A DNA stretch of 46,141 nucleotides from Elainella sp. Prado103 (GTDB taxonomy: Bacteria; Cyanobacteriota; Cyanobacteriia; Elainellales; Elainellaceae). Shown here piece after piece: positions 1-9,016 of this stretch. A program made the position numbers and the translations under genes. Location: assembly GCA_025454395.1 (NCBI GenBank), contig JALOOM010000024.1, positions 1 to 46,141 on the forward strand. The letters run 5' to 3'. The notes below the pieces were generated by a model. That model was not told the origin of the DNA and searched no databases. It saw only the letters and a program-made list of their open reading frames with translations. Each line of letters begins with the position of its first letter. The stretch's first letter is position 1.

Positions 1-38
1 CCATTTTGCCTCTGAGCCATTTTGCCTCTGAGCCATTT
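1..38. repeat. 16-bp tandem duplication
   Basis: Two adjacent perfect copies of CCATTTTGCCTCTGAG (1-16 and 17-32) are followed by a partial third copy. The left end may continue outside the window. No function is visible. It is one of many short tandem duplications in the gaps of this region. Confidence 0.85.
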
Positions 39-126
39 GCACCCAACAGTAACCTGACAATCATATTTCATCTGACTGCTTGCCGAAGCTAGGTTCTGTG
101 ACTTAGAATGGTTAGTCAAGTCAAAC

Positions 127-200
127 GGACGCATAGCTCAGTTGGTTAGAGCACCACGTTGACATCGTGGGGGTCACTGGTTCGAGTCCAGTTGTGTCCA
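127..200 (+). tRNA. tRNA-Val (anticodon GAC)
   Basis: A complete 74-nt cloverleaf. The acceptor stem GGACGCA pairs with TGTGTCC (one G-U pair), the D arm contains AGCTCAGTTGGTTAGAGC, the anticodon stem CCACG/CGTGG closes a 7-nt loop TTGACAT with GAC at 161-163, and the T arm contains GGTTCGAGTCC. The discriminator base is A and no 3' CCA is encoded. The 3' 34 nt plus one further base recur exactly at 3152-3186, which marks this tRNA as a possible integration site. Confidence 0.95.
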
Positions 201-348
201 TTGGGTTTCTCATTTTGCTATCGCGCTTGCAGCGATCGATTCCCGACAAGCATTAAGTTGCCATCCACTGAATTATGCAATTTTCTGTACAGGCACTCCA
301 ACCCGTCTCAATTTGACGTGGGCAGACGACAGCGATCGGTATTCTGAG

Positions 349-1527
349 TCAATTTGCCGAGTAGCCACCCCTGTAGCCATCTCCTGGGTCAACTCCTTCA
401 CTGGTTCGAGTTGGAATCATAGATGGATCACGACGATCACCTGGGTGAAACGGAACTAACCAACCATTAGCCCCGATCGCATCATTACGTTTTTGTATGG
501 CAGCACACCGAGCACTGTAGCTTTCCCCTGGCTCCTGAATTCCATTGCAGTTATTCCAGGCTGGGGCGGGTTCCCAACCGGAACCACCAATCGATCCACT
601 ACTTGAAGTCGCACTGCCAGAATCAGCATCAGAAGTAGTCACCGACTGAACGCGGGTAGTGACTCTAATTACGGGCGGATTCAGCACCCGATCGGCTAGC
701 TGCAACTGCTCATTATTCCAAGGGCAGGTAGACCCGATCGCGGTTTTGTACTTGTCCCAACTATTGACCTTGGCACTGGCAACCAGGAATTCAGAGACGG
801 ATTTGCCGGACTTGGCGATCGCGTCCAGTTGATCGCACGGGGTCAGGCTTTCGAATGCGATCGGTTGTGAAGCTGAGGCAGAGGTGGTTACTGCTGCCAC
901 CTGCACTGTTGTGGGCGATGATGCTAGTGCTGGTGCTGGTGCTGGGCTTGCTACCTGTGTAGGTTGAGACGGCCCAACAAATTTAGTATCAGCGAACATC
1001 CCATCACTGACACCCAGTTCTAAGCCAGTAACCCCAGGTAGGACATCGAACACCCCAACGATCATGTCTCTGGTCTGTCCTGGCAGAATTCCATCAGTGC
1101 TCTTTAGCCCGTCATCCATCAAACCAATGCTAAAGTCTGCCTGCTTATACTGACGGTTCTGATCGTCCCGTAGCTTATAAGTAACTCCACTCAAGCTAGA
1201 GGGCATCAGGGTTTCATTGCTGCGATTGGTGATCGTTGCTGTCACCTGATACAGCTCACCGGCAACATCGACACTGCTGGAAACTTCGCCAGTGTACTGA
1301 GCGATCTTCACATTCTGAAAGACAAAATTCTTAGTTTCAAGTCGATCGACCGTGGTTCTCTGTGGGGCTGCCGGACTCGCGATCGGACTTGCAACCGAAC
1401 TGGAGATTGGTTGTGATCCTGAAACTTGAGACTGTACCAACGGCTTAAGCGAGTTGATGCCTGCGGTCAAACCGATGCCCAAAACCAACCCTGCTGAACC
1501 AACCAGGATACCTTGAACGATATTCAT
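349..1527 (-). CDS. secreted or membrane-anchored protein with DUF4352-like domain
   Basis: Unrecognised protein of about 392 residues. It has an N-terminal hydrophobic segment (IVQGILVGSAGLVLGIGL), so it is an uncleaved anchor or a signal peptide. A linker rich in Ser, Ala and Pro follows, then a beta-rich domain at about residues 60-195 (the FVFQNVKI to LELGVSDG stretch) that looks like the DUF4352 immunoglobulin-like fold of extracytoplasmic proteins, another low-complexity linker and a C-terminal Trp/Gly/Pro-rich tail with two Cys. I chose the ATG at 1527 because AAGGA lies 9 nt upstream; a GTG at 1557 is in frame and would add ten residues. The gene lies between the tRNA-Val gene and its duplicated 3' end, so it may be cargo of an inserted segment. 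The exact function is unknown. Confidence 0.75.
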   Translation of the reverse strand: MNIVQGILVGSAGLVLGIGLTAGINSLKPLVQSQVSGSQPISSSVASPIASPAAPQRTTVDRLETKNFVFQNVKIAQYTGEVSSSVDVAGELYQVTATITNRSNETLMPSSLSGVTYKLRDDQNRQYKQADFSIGLMDDGLKSTDGILPGQTRDMIVGVFDVLPGVTGLELGVSDGMFADTKFVGPSQPTQVASPAPAPALASSPTTVQVAAVTTSASASQPIAFESLTPCDQLDAIAKSGKSVSEFLVASAKVNSWDKYKTAIGSTCPWNNEQLQLADRVLNPPVIRVTTRVQSVTTSDADSGSATSSSGSIGGSGWEPAPAWNNCNGIQEPGESYSARCAAIQKRNDAIGANGWLVPFHPGDRRDPSMIPTRTSEGVDPGDGYRGGYSAN

Positions 1528-2073
1528 TTTTCGCAATCCTTCATTGAGAGACAACACCGGGGCAAGTGACGTTCAGGACTCTCTAGATATGTCCTACAGC
1601 GCTCTCTCAACATTTCCGGATCACTCACAGTAAAATTACAAATTCATGACCTCGATCGCTCTCTCAACATCGACTAGACGGACAATGAAACCCTAAGTCA
1701 GCGATGAGTAATCTGATGGCAAGCTGGGTTAACTGCACTGTGCTAAAACCCTGACCCATATAGGGCGATCAAGTCACTGTCTTCCATTGCACTTCAAATC
1801 AATGTCTGTCTAGCCGCGAATTAAAACCCGCTCCTTTACTTGATTGGGCTTGATGCCCTACCGGGTGAAGCTGGTAGGCAGGTTGATGCCCGAACTTCTC
1901 ATAGAAGCGGGTTTGGGCCTTTTAGGTTGACACCTAAACCTGACGCTCAACCACTATATTCGATCGAGACCGTTCCAATTACAACCTATGGACGATGGCA
2001 CTTTTTGCAGCGATCACGAGCTGGAACTGATCGCTAGCGGGAAAGCGGCGACGTTGAGAGTGAAATTGGACAA
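1528..2073. other. 546-bp gap without a convincing gene
   Basis: The only structure I can point to is a 13-bp direct repeat GCTCTCTCAACAT at 1601-1613 and 1658-1670, upstream of the minus-strand gene that starts at 1527, where it could be a paired regulator site. The 65-codon open frame at 1840-2037 shows no start signal or protein-like composition. Confidence 0.5.
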
Positions 2074-2658
2074 TTAAAAAGATTGGATCATTCCTATAAT
2101 TCTGGCAGTGCCTTCAATTTCCGTCAGTTCCAGTAGAAGCGAACAGGCAGTCTGGTTTCCCTGTCCACATCCACTGGACAGCACGGAGCTAACATTCTGA
2201 AACTCTAGACAACTCGTTGGATTATTATTGAGTCCACAGTCGTAGGCAGCCGCTGTTCCAGAGAGGAAAACGTTGTTGTAGAACAGGTCAGCAGAAGTTG
2301 GCTGCTCAGGTGAAATTGGCTGAAACAGGGGAGTTGCTTTAAGGCTCAACCGGTATTTACTTCCACCTTGTTTTTGATGAACACGAACATAGTAGGTTCC
2401 GGCTTCCAGGGTTGTAGCAATTCTTTCGGGGTTACGATTCTTTCTACTTGAACTTGCTATTGCCTGTCCATTTTGAATCAACGAAACATCAGCATTATTC
2501 TGGAGACCGTTGAGCAGTAAATTGAAACTGCTGCGTCTGGCTATGCTGAGAGTATAGTAGTCGTTCTTATCTCGTAAACCAACAGAGTTTCTGAAGGTTC
2601 GCATACCATTCAGCACCCCAATATTACGAGCACTGCTTACGCGATCGTCGGCTGCCAT
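2074..2658 (-). CDS. protein with bacterial pre-peptidase C-terminal (PPC)-like domain
   Basis: 194 residues. Residues about 15-110 (the FRNSVGLRDKNDYYTLSI to AGTYYVRVHQKQGGSKYRLSL stretch) show the pattern of the PPC beta-sandwich: D-x-Y-x-[FL] near the start and L-x-A-G-T-Y-Y-[VL]-x-V near the end. PPC domains usually sit at the C-terminus of secreted proteases and cell-surface proteins. Here it is near the N-terminus and is followed by about 80 residues with four Cys of unknown fold. I see no signal peptide, so export is uncertain. The ATG is supported by GAGGAG 11 nt upstream. It lies inside the segment bounded by the tRNA-Val 3' repeats. The domain call is by pattern only. Confidence 0.7.
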   Translation of the reverse strand: MAADDRVSSARNIGVLNGMRTFRNSVGLRDKNDYYTLSIARRSSFNLLLNGLQNNADVSLIQNGQAIASSSRKNRNPERIATTLEAGTYYVRVHQKQGGSKYRLSLKATPLFQPISPEQPTSADLFYNNVFLSGTAAAYDCGLNNNPTSCLEFQNVSSVLSSGCGQGNQTACSLLLELTEIEGTARIIGMIQSF

Positions 2659-3151
2659 ATTGCAGTAAACTCCTCAATTTCTGATTTACAGTGAAAAATT
2701 TTACTTGGTAACTTTTTACTTGGTAACTACTTAGGTAGAACTTGTCTCCAGCATATGCCGATCGAGCTGAATAGCGAGAATCTTTCCGTATAATTGCGTA
2801 CTCAACCTTCTTTGGCAGATTCGCCATCCGGGTTTCCAGCGCGATCGAACCATCTCATGAGTGCCCCCAAATCGCTGCTCTGATTCTTCCTACAACAGCA
2901 GCGATCGAACACTCAACTTTAGCTAAAGTCAACGACACTCGATCGGCACCGGCGACGTGGAACCGCGATCGGGCATGTGGCGATTGAGCTAGTGAAATTC
3001 ATGAGTCTCATGAGTCTCAATCCGATATTTATTAATCGTTGTCGGTGGATCTACCCACAAAATACCCTCTATGGAATAACGGACAAATAACGAACGAGCA
3101 ATGAGTCAAAAGCCTGAGACCCCATTGCAGCGGACTACCGCCTCCACGATT
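2659..3151. other. 493-bp gap with short duplications
   Basis: This gap separates the PPC-domain gene from the tRNA remnant. TTACTTGGTAACT occurs at 2701-2713 and again at 2716-2728, and a short CATGAGTCT duplication lies near 3000. GCGG-ACTA-CCGC at about 3130 could form a small hairpin. A 67-codon minus-strand frame at 2624-2827 overlaps the start of the PPC gene and is not convincing. Confidence 0.45.
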
Positions 3152-3186
3152 GTGGGGGTCACTGGTTCGAGTCCAGTTGTGTCCAT
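3152..3186 (+). pseudogene. 3'-end remnant of tRNA-Val (candidate att site)
   Basis: 35 bases are identical to 167-201, that is the anticodon-stem 3' strand, variable loop, T arm, acceptor 3' strand and one flanking base of tRNA-Val(GAC). The 5' half of the tRNA is absent: the acceptor 5' strand and D arm cannot be found upstream. Similarity resumes weakly downstream (GGGTTT followed by TCATT in both copies). This is the footprint left when an element integrates at the 3' end of a tRNA gene, although no integrase is present between the two copies. Confidence 0.8.
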
Positions 3187-3235
3187 CGTCGGGTTTATTC
3201 ATTGCTTCAATCTAGCTAGCATTGATTGCTTCGCT

Positions 3236-4390
3236 CTAACTGGGCTGAATCCGCTCATTCCCGACTCCCTGCGGAACCACTCCCGATCGGACGATTTGGG
3301 CTTGGGTTTGCTGCCGCAACTGAGCATCCTCATCACCGTATAAAAAAGAGAGCAACACAAAGCGTCTCCCCTGAGTGACTGGAGTGGCTTCATGCAGTAG
3401 AGAACAGGAAAAAACCGCTGCACTACCGGCCGGAGGAGCATAGAGATCAGAGCCATACTCGGCAAAGCGTAAGCAGCCCCCGTCATAACCAGCATTGAGA
3501 TTGAGGGTTAGGGCAAAGCGACGATGGACTGTGCCAGTTGCGGTATTGTCTCGATGGGGGCGAAAAAAGCCCTGATCAGTAGATTCATAGCAGGCCACCA
3601 CATACCGCTCGAAATGGGTAACTCGGAACTGGAAGGCTTTCATGATTTCCGGCGCAATGCGTCGTCCCAGTAACAGGTTGATCTGCTGAATCAGGGTTGG
3701 ATCTTGAATCAACCAATCGCGGCGACGTTTCACGGTTGGATCCAAAGTCACGATCGTTTGATCCCCTGATTGCTGCATAAACCCAGAGGCGATTCCACCC
3801 TCAGTTTCGTAGCGATCGATCAAGAACTGACAGAAATCCGGGGGGAAAACCTGAGGGATCAGTAAAACCGGGGCTTGCTGAGTAATCTGTCGGGGTGGCT
3901 CTGGAGTGGGCAAACTGGCAAGATATTGCAGCACTTGCTGAGCATAGGATCGCCCTGTCTCTAGGGCAAACACATTGAGAATTTGCAAGTTTTCATTGAG
4001 CACAAAGGTTGTGGGATCATATAAGACACCTTGATCGGCTTGGCCCATTTGGCATAACCCATAACGGATGCTGATCTCGCCGGTGAAATCCCATAGCCAG
4101 TGAAAATAATCTGTAGGTGGGATGGTTTCCGTTAAGCTGCGATCGTTCGGATCAATGCTAATCCCGAAAAAATGCACCCCCTGTTGGGCAAATTGGGGTT
4201 GGGCAGCACAAAATGCCTTAAGGGCAACCTGGACGATAGGATTGCGCGAGCTACCAAAAAAGAACAGAACCGCCCGGTAGCCACCCATGACAAAGTCCTG
4301 ATCCCTAAAATCACTTGCCGATTGAGTGGTTCGAGTAGCCGTGGCTGGCGTGAACCAAGGAGCCCGATCGCCGACAGTCAACCCAGACAT
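3236..4390 (-). CDS. peroxiredoxin-like domain fused to 2OG-Fe(II) oxygenase
   Basis: 384 residues with two domains. Residues about 4-160 have the thioredoxin/peroxiredoxin fold (GDRAPWFTPATATR; RAVLFFFGSSRNP; GVHFFGISIDP; YGLC; GVLYDPTTFVLNENLQI). The loop that carries the peroxidatic Cys in active AhpC/TSA proteins reads GSSRNPIV and has no Cys, so this half is probably not a peroxidase. Residues about 175-365 are a prolyl-4-hydroxylase-type 2-oxoglutarate/Fe(II) dioxygenase: iron ligands H279-x-D281 (PHRDNT) and H333 (LLHEATPV), with Arg 342/343 as the likely 2OG-binding residue. The enzyme should hydroxylate a peptide or small substrate, but which one is unknown. It stands alone, convergent with the tRNA remnant. 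Confidence 0.85.
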   Translation of the reverse strand: MSGLTVGDRAPWFTPATATRTTQSASDFRDQDFVMGGYRAVLFFFGSSRNPIVQVALKAFCAAQPQFAQQGVHFFGISIDPNDRSLTETIPPTDYFHWLWDFTGEISIRYGLCQMGQADQGVLYDPTTFVLNENLQILNVFALETGRSYAQQVLQYLASLPTPEPPRQITQQAPVLLIPQVFPPDFCQFLIDRYETEGGIASGFMQQSGDQTIVTLDPTVKRRRDWLIQDPTLIQQINLLLGRRIAPEIMKAFQFRVTHFERYVVACYESTDQGFFRPHRDNTATGTVHRRFALTLNLNAGYDGGCLRFAEYGSDLYAPPAGSAAVFSCSLLHEATPVTQGRRFVLLSFLYGDEDAQLRQQTQAQIVRSGVVPQGVGNERIQPS

Positions 4391-4482
4391 AAAAACCCTT
4401 GATCAAAGCACATTGAGGTCTCTCAAGTATTGAGTAGGGGCAGTCTGACTGTCAACTTGAGGAGTTGCTCAACCCTTTCTGC

Positions 4483-4510
4483 ATTGACTTAAATGAATTG
4501 ACTTAAATGA
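4483..4510. repeat. 14-bp tandem duplication
   Basis: ATTGACTTAAATGA is repeated perfectly at 4483-4496 and 4497-4510, just beyond the 3' end of the minus-strand gene at 4524. Confidence 0.9.
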
Positions 4511-4523
4511 TAAGAGTCCGTGA

Positions 4524-4862
4524 TCAGGCTGACAGAGCGGGCTCTTGCATCAGAAATCGGGGGACGGGAAGGGTAAGATTACTGATGTTGGTGGAGAGAA
4601 CTGACTCAAGGGATGGACTGGGAGTGGAAACCCGGAGATTTCCCCAAACCGTGTACTGGGTTGGTGAAACAGTAACAACCACTTCCCGCCCCGCCAGACT
4701 TAACCGCCAAGCCAGATCGAATGCTTGATGCCTTTGGTGCTGATTAAACTGGGAAATACATTCGAACAAATCCTTACGAAACCGCATCCCTGAGCGAATT
4801 TGGCCGTCTTGCCAGAATTTAAATTGAGAGACAAACTGCTCATTAATCAGTAGTGTTTCCAT
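4524..4862 (-). CDS. hypothetical protein
   Basis: Not recognised. With the ATG at 4862 it encodes 112 residues beginning METLLINEQF; this start has CAGGAA about 8 nt upstream. In-frame starts at 4883 and 4961 would add 7 or 33 residues, and the extra residues look less protein-like. The body is mixed polar and hydrophobic with no membrane segment or Cys cluster (FKFWQDGQIRSGMRFRKDLF; AFDLAWRLSLAGREVVVTVS), consistent with a small soluble alpha/beta protein. A perfect 18-bp palindrome lies about 105 bp upstream and could control it. Confidence 0.6.
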   Translation of the reverse strand: METLLINEQFVSQFKFWQDGQIRSGMRFRKDLFECISQFNQHQRHQAFDLAWRLSLAGREVVVTVSPTQYTVWGNLRVSTPSPSLESVLSTNISNLTLPVPRFLMQEPALSA

Positions 4863-4966
4863 GACCAAATTCCTGCGTTCCATGTCAATTGTTACAATCT
4901 GGGCGCTCCCTAAACACTGTCTGAGGTGTGAATTAGCGATACCTGCATCTGTAAGCGGCAACTGCT

Positions 4967-4984
4967 ACTCAGTAGCTACTGAGT
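4967..4984. promoter_or_regulatory. perfect 18-bp palindrome, candidate operator
   Basis: ACTCAGTAGCTACTGAGT reads the same on both strands. It lies upstream of the minus-strand hypothetical gene starting at 4862 and is not followed by a T tract, so a dimeric repressor or activator site is more likely than a terminator. No known cyanobacterial regulator consensus is matched. Confidence 0.45.
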
Positions 4985-5203
4985 GAATGATATCGAGCCG
5001 CCTTTTCAAAAAAATGCCAACCTGACAGGCTTAACCTACCGATAAACAACCAGAGAAAGATGACGGTCAACCTGGAACCCACTGAACAGCCCGATCGCGC
5101 TTAATCCGCCCGATGTTAACAAAATCTGACTTAACAAGTTGTGACTCATCACATCTTTTTATCGAGATTCAATTCAAACTCTAAAGTCAAAAAGTGGAAA
5201 ATC

Positions 5204-5217
5204 GGTGAAAAAGTCGG
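5204..5217 (+). promoter_or_regulatory. recurrent GGTGAAAAAGTCGG motif, copy 1
   Basis: One of four copies of GGTG(A/C)AAAAGTCGG(G), all in gaps of the 5.2-11.7 kb signalling island. This copy points toward the REC-wHTH-HPt-REC-REC gene, 535 bp before its start. It is also the only copy whose 15th base is T rather than G. Function is unknown. Confidence 0.5.
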
Positions 5218-5244
5218 TCTTCTGAGTAAAGTTGTGATACGAGT

Positions 5245-5272
5245 TTGACAAATAGACCTTCTACATTAAATT
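5245..5272 (+). promoter_or_regulatory. candidate sigma70-type promoter
   Basis: TTGACA at 5245-5250 is followed after 16 nt by TAAATT (5267-5272), with TATACT just after it at 5272-5277. It would drive the response regulator gene with a leader of roughly 470 nt. The -35 match is perfect and the -10 assignment is uncertain. Confidence 0.35.
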
Positions 5273-5630
5273 ATACTTTTACCGTTTCTTAAATTGCGGA
5301 ATGATAGGGGAATTATACGGAAATTTTGGTGTCTGCTACGACCCAATTTTCCGCAGGAATACCTAGATTATGATGTAATAGGATCGGCTTATGCGCGTTT
5401 TCTTGCCCTTCTTTGCTGATGCGTTCGTCCTGGAGTCTTGACTGAAGGGTGTCAAAATTGAAGAATCTGGCTATATCGCTGCTTGCTGAGAGCACCTTGA
5501 GGCATTCTTAGTCATCGCTATTGAGTGTTGCTTCTCAAGTCACTCGATCGATATCCCCAGTTTGGGTTCAGTTTTGTCTACTTTTTGCGCAACGGATGAT
5601 GCGCTGCGATGTTCCTGTCCCGCTTCCCTG

Positions 5631-5670
5631 GTTCCACTCAAGCTAGTTCCACTCAAGCTAGTTCCGCTCA
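5631..5670. repeat. 15-bp tandem duplication, 2.7 copies
   Basis: GTTCCACTCAAGCTA at 5631-5645 and 5646-5660, then GTTCCGCTCA. It lies in the leader of the response regulator gene. Confidence 0.9.
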
Positions 5671-5751
5671 GGTCGTGACTCTGTCTTCATGAGAATGCTC
5701 AGAGTACCCTGTCAATCGCACTCAAAATTTTGGAGTTTCTGTTTACGTTAT

Positions 5752-7665
5752 ATGAGAATCTTGCTCATCGAAGATGATGAAAGGATTGTAGAAGTTGTCA
5801 CTGCGATTCTCACTGAACAAAACTATGTCATAGATGTTGCAGAAGATGGTGAAGCAGGTTGGGAACTGATCGAGTCTTTTCCGTATGATTTGGTATTGCT
5901 GGATATTGTGTTGCCTAGGCTGGATGGGATTACCCTTTGTCGTCGGTTACGGAGCCAAAAAAAGCAGGTTTTAGTCATGCTGCTAACGGCTCGAGATACC
6001 ACGACAGATAAGTTGTTGGGGTTAGATGCTGGGGCAGATGACTATGTGGTTAAGCCCTTTGACCCGCGCGAGTTAGCAGCTCGGATCCGGGCTTTATTAC
6101 GGCGCGGCAGCATGGTGACGACTTCGGTGCTGACCTGTGGAGCATTACAGCTTGATCCCAGTTCCTGTGAAGTCACCTACAATGGGCAACTGCTCCGGTT
6201 TAGCCGCAAAGAATATTTACTGTTAGAACTTTTTCTGCGCCACCAAAATCGTGTATTTAGTCGGGGGGCGATCGTCGATCAAATTTGGTCGTTCAACGAA
6301 GATCCCCCCAATGAAGATACGGTGAAATCTCATATCAAAAGTATCCGCCGCAAACTGGATGCTGTCGGAGCGGGCGATTTGATTGAGACACTCTATGGAC
6401 AGGGGTATCGGATTAACCCCAGTCATGCCGAGGCGCGATCCCCTGACCCAGCAACCCAACAGCAGACTTTAGAGATTTCCGTTGCTGCAATCTGGCAGCG
6501 AACTCGCCAAACCAGTCTGAAGCAAGTTCAGTTGCTGTCCCAAATGGTGCAGGCGCTCCAGACCATGACGCTAGAGTTAGAGCTACAGCAACAGGCTAGC
6601 CGTGCTGCCCACAAATTAGCCGGATCGTTGGGCACCTTTGGATTGGATGAAGGTTCCCACCTAGCCCAACAAATTGAATTGCTGCTGCCCACCGATGGCA
6701 TTCTATTACCTGAAATGCAGCAACAGCTTGCAGCTCAAGTAGCTCCTCTGGTTGATGCTTTAGAACAAATGGTGGTTGCCCCGAGGTCACTTTTGCCGAT
6801 CCCTCAATCCTCACCGACCTCCTCACCCATTCCGGCTCAAAGCCAGAACACGACTGTTGCTGCGTTGAGTCTGGGCAGTCCTTCACCCTTTTTACTGTTG
6901 TTGGATCGAGATCGGGACTTCAGCCGATCATTCGCGGCTCAGTCTAAAGATTATGGGGTGCGGCTGAAGATTGCCAGCACCGCAACCGCAGCCCGCAAAC
7001 ACTGCCATCAGGAACGCCCGGATGCTGCCATTCTTGATTTTTCCACCCTGCAAGCCGATCCCAATAGCGCCATTTTGCTGACGGATTTACAAGCAGACCC
7101 CTCCGTACCGATCGTTTTTTTAGCCAATCAAGCCGGGACGCAAGATCGAATCGAGGCAGTACGGGCAGGGGGACAACAATTTCTTCAGAAACCCTTGGCT
7201 CCTGTCACGGTTCTACAAACCGTCGCAAATCTGCTGGCTAGACAAAAAACAGCCTCCTTTCAAGTTCTGGTTGTGGATGATGATCCAACCATTGCTCTGA
7301 TCCTGCGCGACTGCTTAGAACCCAACGGCATGGTGGTAACCGGTTTAACCCAGGCTGATCAGTTTTGGGATGTTCTCAACGCTCTGCAACCCGATCTGTT
7401 GATTTTGGATATTAATATGCCCAAAATTGATGGGTTGGATCTCTGCCAAACGATTCGGCATGATGCCCAGTGGAGTTGGATCCCCATTGTGGTTTTGACG
7501 GCACAAACGGATCGACAAACTCAGCAGCGTGCCTTTCTCGCCGGAGCAGATGACCTGATGCATAAACCGATCGAAATGACAGAAGTAGCAATCCGGATTA
7601 AACGTCGTCTCGAACGGAGCCGCTTCTACCGTCAGGTGTCCTCTCACATCCAGCCCAAACCCTGA
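5752..7665 (+). CDS. multi-domain response regulator REC-wHTH-HPt-REC-REC
   Basis: 637 residues from the ATG at 5752, where the receiver fold begins; an upstream in-frame ATG at 5689 would add 21 unlikely residues. Order: REC1 (1-118, D51 phosphoacceptor, K101); OmpR/PhoB-type winged helix (about 122-222, ending GYRINP); HPt (about 240-340) with the motif AAHKLAGSLG and phosphorylatable H287; a Pro/Ser-rich linker; REC2 (about 378-495, D429, K480); REC3 (about 503-625, D553, K605). All three receivers keep the Asp and Lys. It can therefore bind DNA and also act as a phosphorelay intermediate. It is convergent with hetR, with only 10 nt between their stop codons. No cognate kinase is adjacent in the same operon, but several lie within 10 kb. 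Confidence 0.92.
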   Translation: MRILLIEDDERIVEVVTAILTEQNYVIDVAEDGEAGWELIESFPYDLVLLDIVLPRLDGITLCRRLRSQKKQVLVMLLTARDTTTDKLLGLDAGADDYVVKPFDPRELAARIRALLRRGSMVTTSVLTCGALQLDPSSCEVTYNGQLLRFSRKEYLLLELFLRHQNRVFSRGAIVDQIWSFNEDPPNEDTVKSHIKSIRRKLDAVGAGDLIETLYGQGYRINPSHAEARSPDPATQQQTLEISVAAIWQRTRQTSLKQVQLLSQMVQALQTMTLELELQQQASRAAHKLAGSLGTFGLDEGSHLAQQIELLLPTDGILLPEMQQQLAAQVAPLVDALEQMVVAPRSLLPIPQSSPTSSPIPAQSQNTTVAALSLGSPSPFLLLLDRDRDFSRSFAAQSKDYGVRLKIASTATAARKHCHQERPDAAILDFSTLQADPNSAILLTDLQADPSVPIVFLANQAGTQDRIEAVRAGGQQFLQKPLAPVTVLQTVANLLARQKTASFQVLVVDDDPTIALILRDCLEPNGMVVTGLTQADQFWDVLNALQPDLLILDINMPKIDGLDLCQTIRHDAQWSWIPIVVLTAQTDRQTQQRAFLAGADDLMHKPIEMTEVAIRIKRRLERSRFYRQVSSHIQPKP

Positions 7666-7675
7666 GGATTTCTGC

Positions 7676-8698
<1,023 letters not shown>

Positions 8699-8780
8699 CT
8701 AAAAAATGAACACTGCCCTGATCGAAAAGCTCAGATCTCAGTATCAAAGAACATCCCTATTACCGACGATATGACCTAAA

Positions 8781-8795
8781 GGTGAAAAAGTCGGG
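8781..8795 (+). promoter_or_regulatory. recurrent motif GGTGAAAAAGTCGGG, copy 2
   Basis: It lies 98 bp upstream of the hetR start codon, in the likely hetR promoter or leader. It matches copy 1 over 14 of 14 bases. Confidence 0.5.
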
Positions 8796-9001
8796 CAAGG
8801 GAAACCAAGCTTTCAGAAGGTAAGATAGGCTGTCAACCGGGAAACCGTCAGTTTTTAAACCACTGTTTTGTTGTGATCAAAATAACTGACGCAGTACTGA
8901 ACCCCGATGCGATCGATCGAACAAAACCGATTTATCAAACTTTTTACAGCATGAAACGGATTTTTCCGAGCGATCATGGGCTGGATTCAAGCTCATGGTT
9001 T

Positions 9002-9016
9002 CCCGACTTTTGCACC
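9002..9016 (-). promoter_or_regulatory. recurrent motif GGTGCAAAAGTCGGG, copy 3
   Basis: Read on the minus strand, identical to copy 4 over 15 bases and differing from copy 2 at one base. It forms an inverted pair with copy 2, about 206 bp apart, upstream of hetR. Confidence 0.5.

Larger units (their letters stand above)
4985..5751. other. 767-bp gap upstream of the hybrid response regulator
   Basis: It holds the GGTGAAAAAGTCGG motif at 5204-5217, a candidate promoter at 5245-5272 and a 15-bp tandem duplication at 5631-5670. A 60-codon minus-strand frame at 5313-5495 starts with GTG and has no recognisable features. The long leader suggests complex transcriptional control of the regulator gene. 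Confidence 0.5.

Noticed and set aside
159..347. 62-codon open frame on the plus strand
   Set aside because: It starts inside the tRNA-Val gene and has no ribosome site or protein-like composition.
1840..2037. 65-codon open frame on the plus strand
   Set aside because: No start signal, and its sequence looks like translated non-coding DNA with local direct repeats.
2624..2827. 67-codon open frame on the minus strand
   Set aside because: It overlaps the start and ribosome site of the PPC-domain gene and is partly made of a translated 13-bp repeat.
5313..5495. 60-codon open frame on the minus strand
   Set aside because: GTG start with no proper ribosome site and no recognisable family; not impossible but unsupported.
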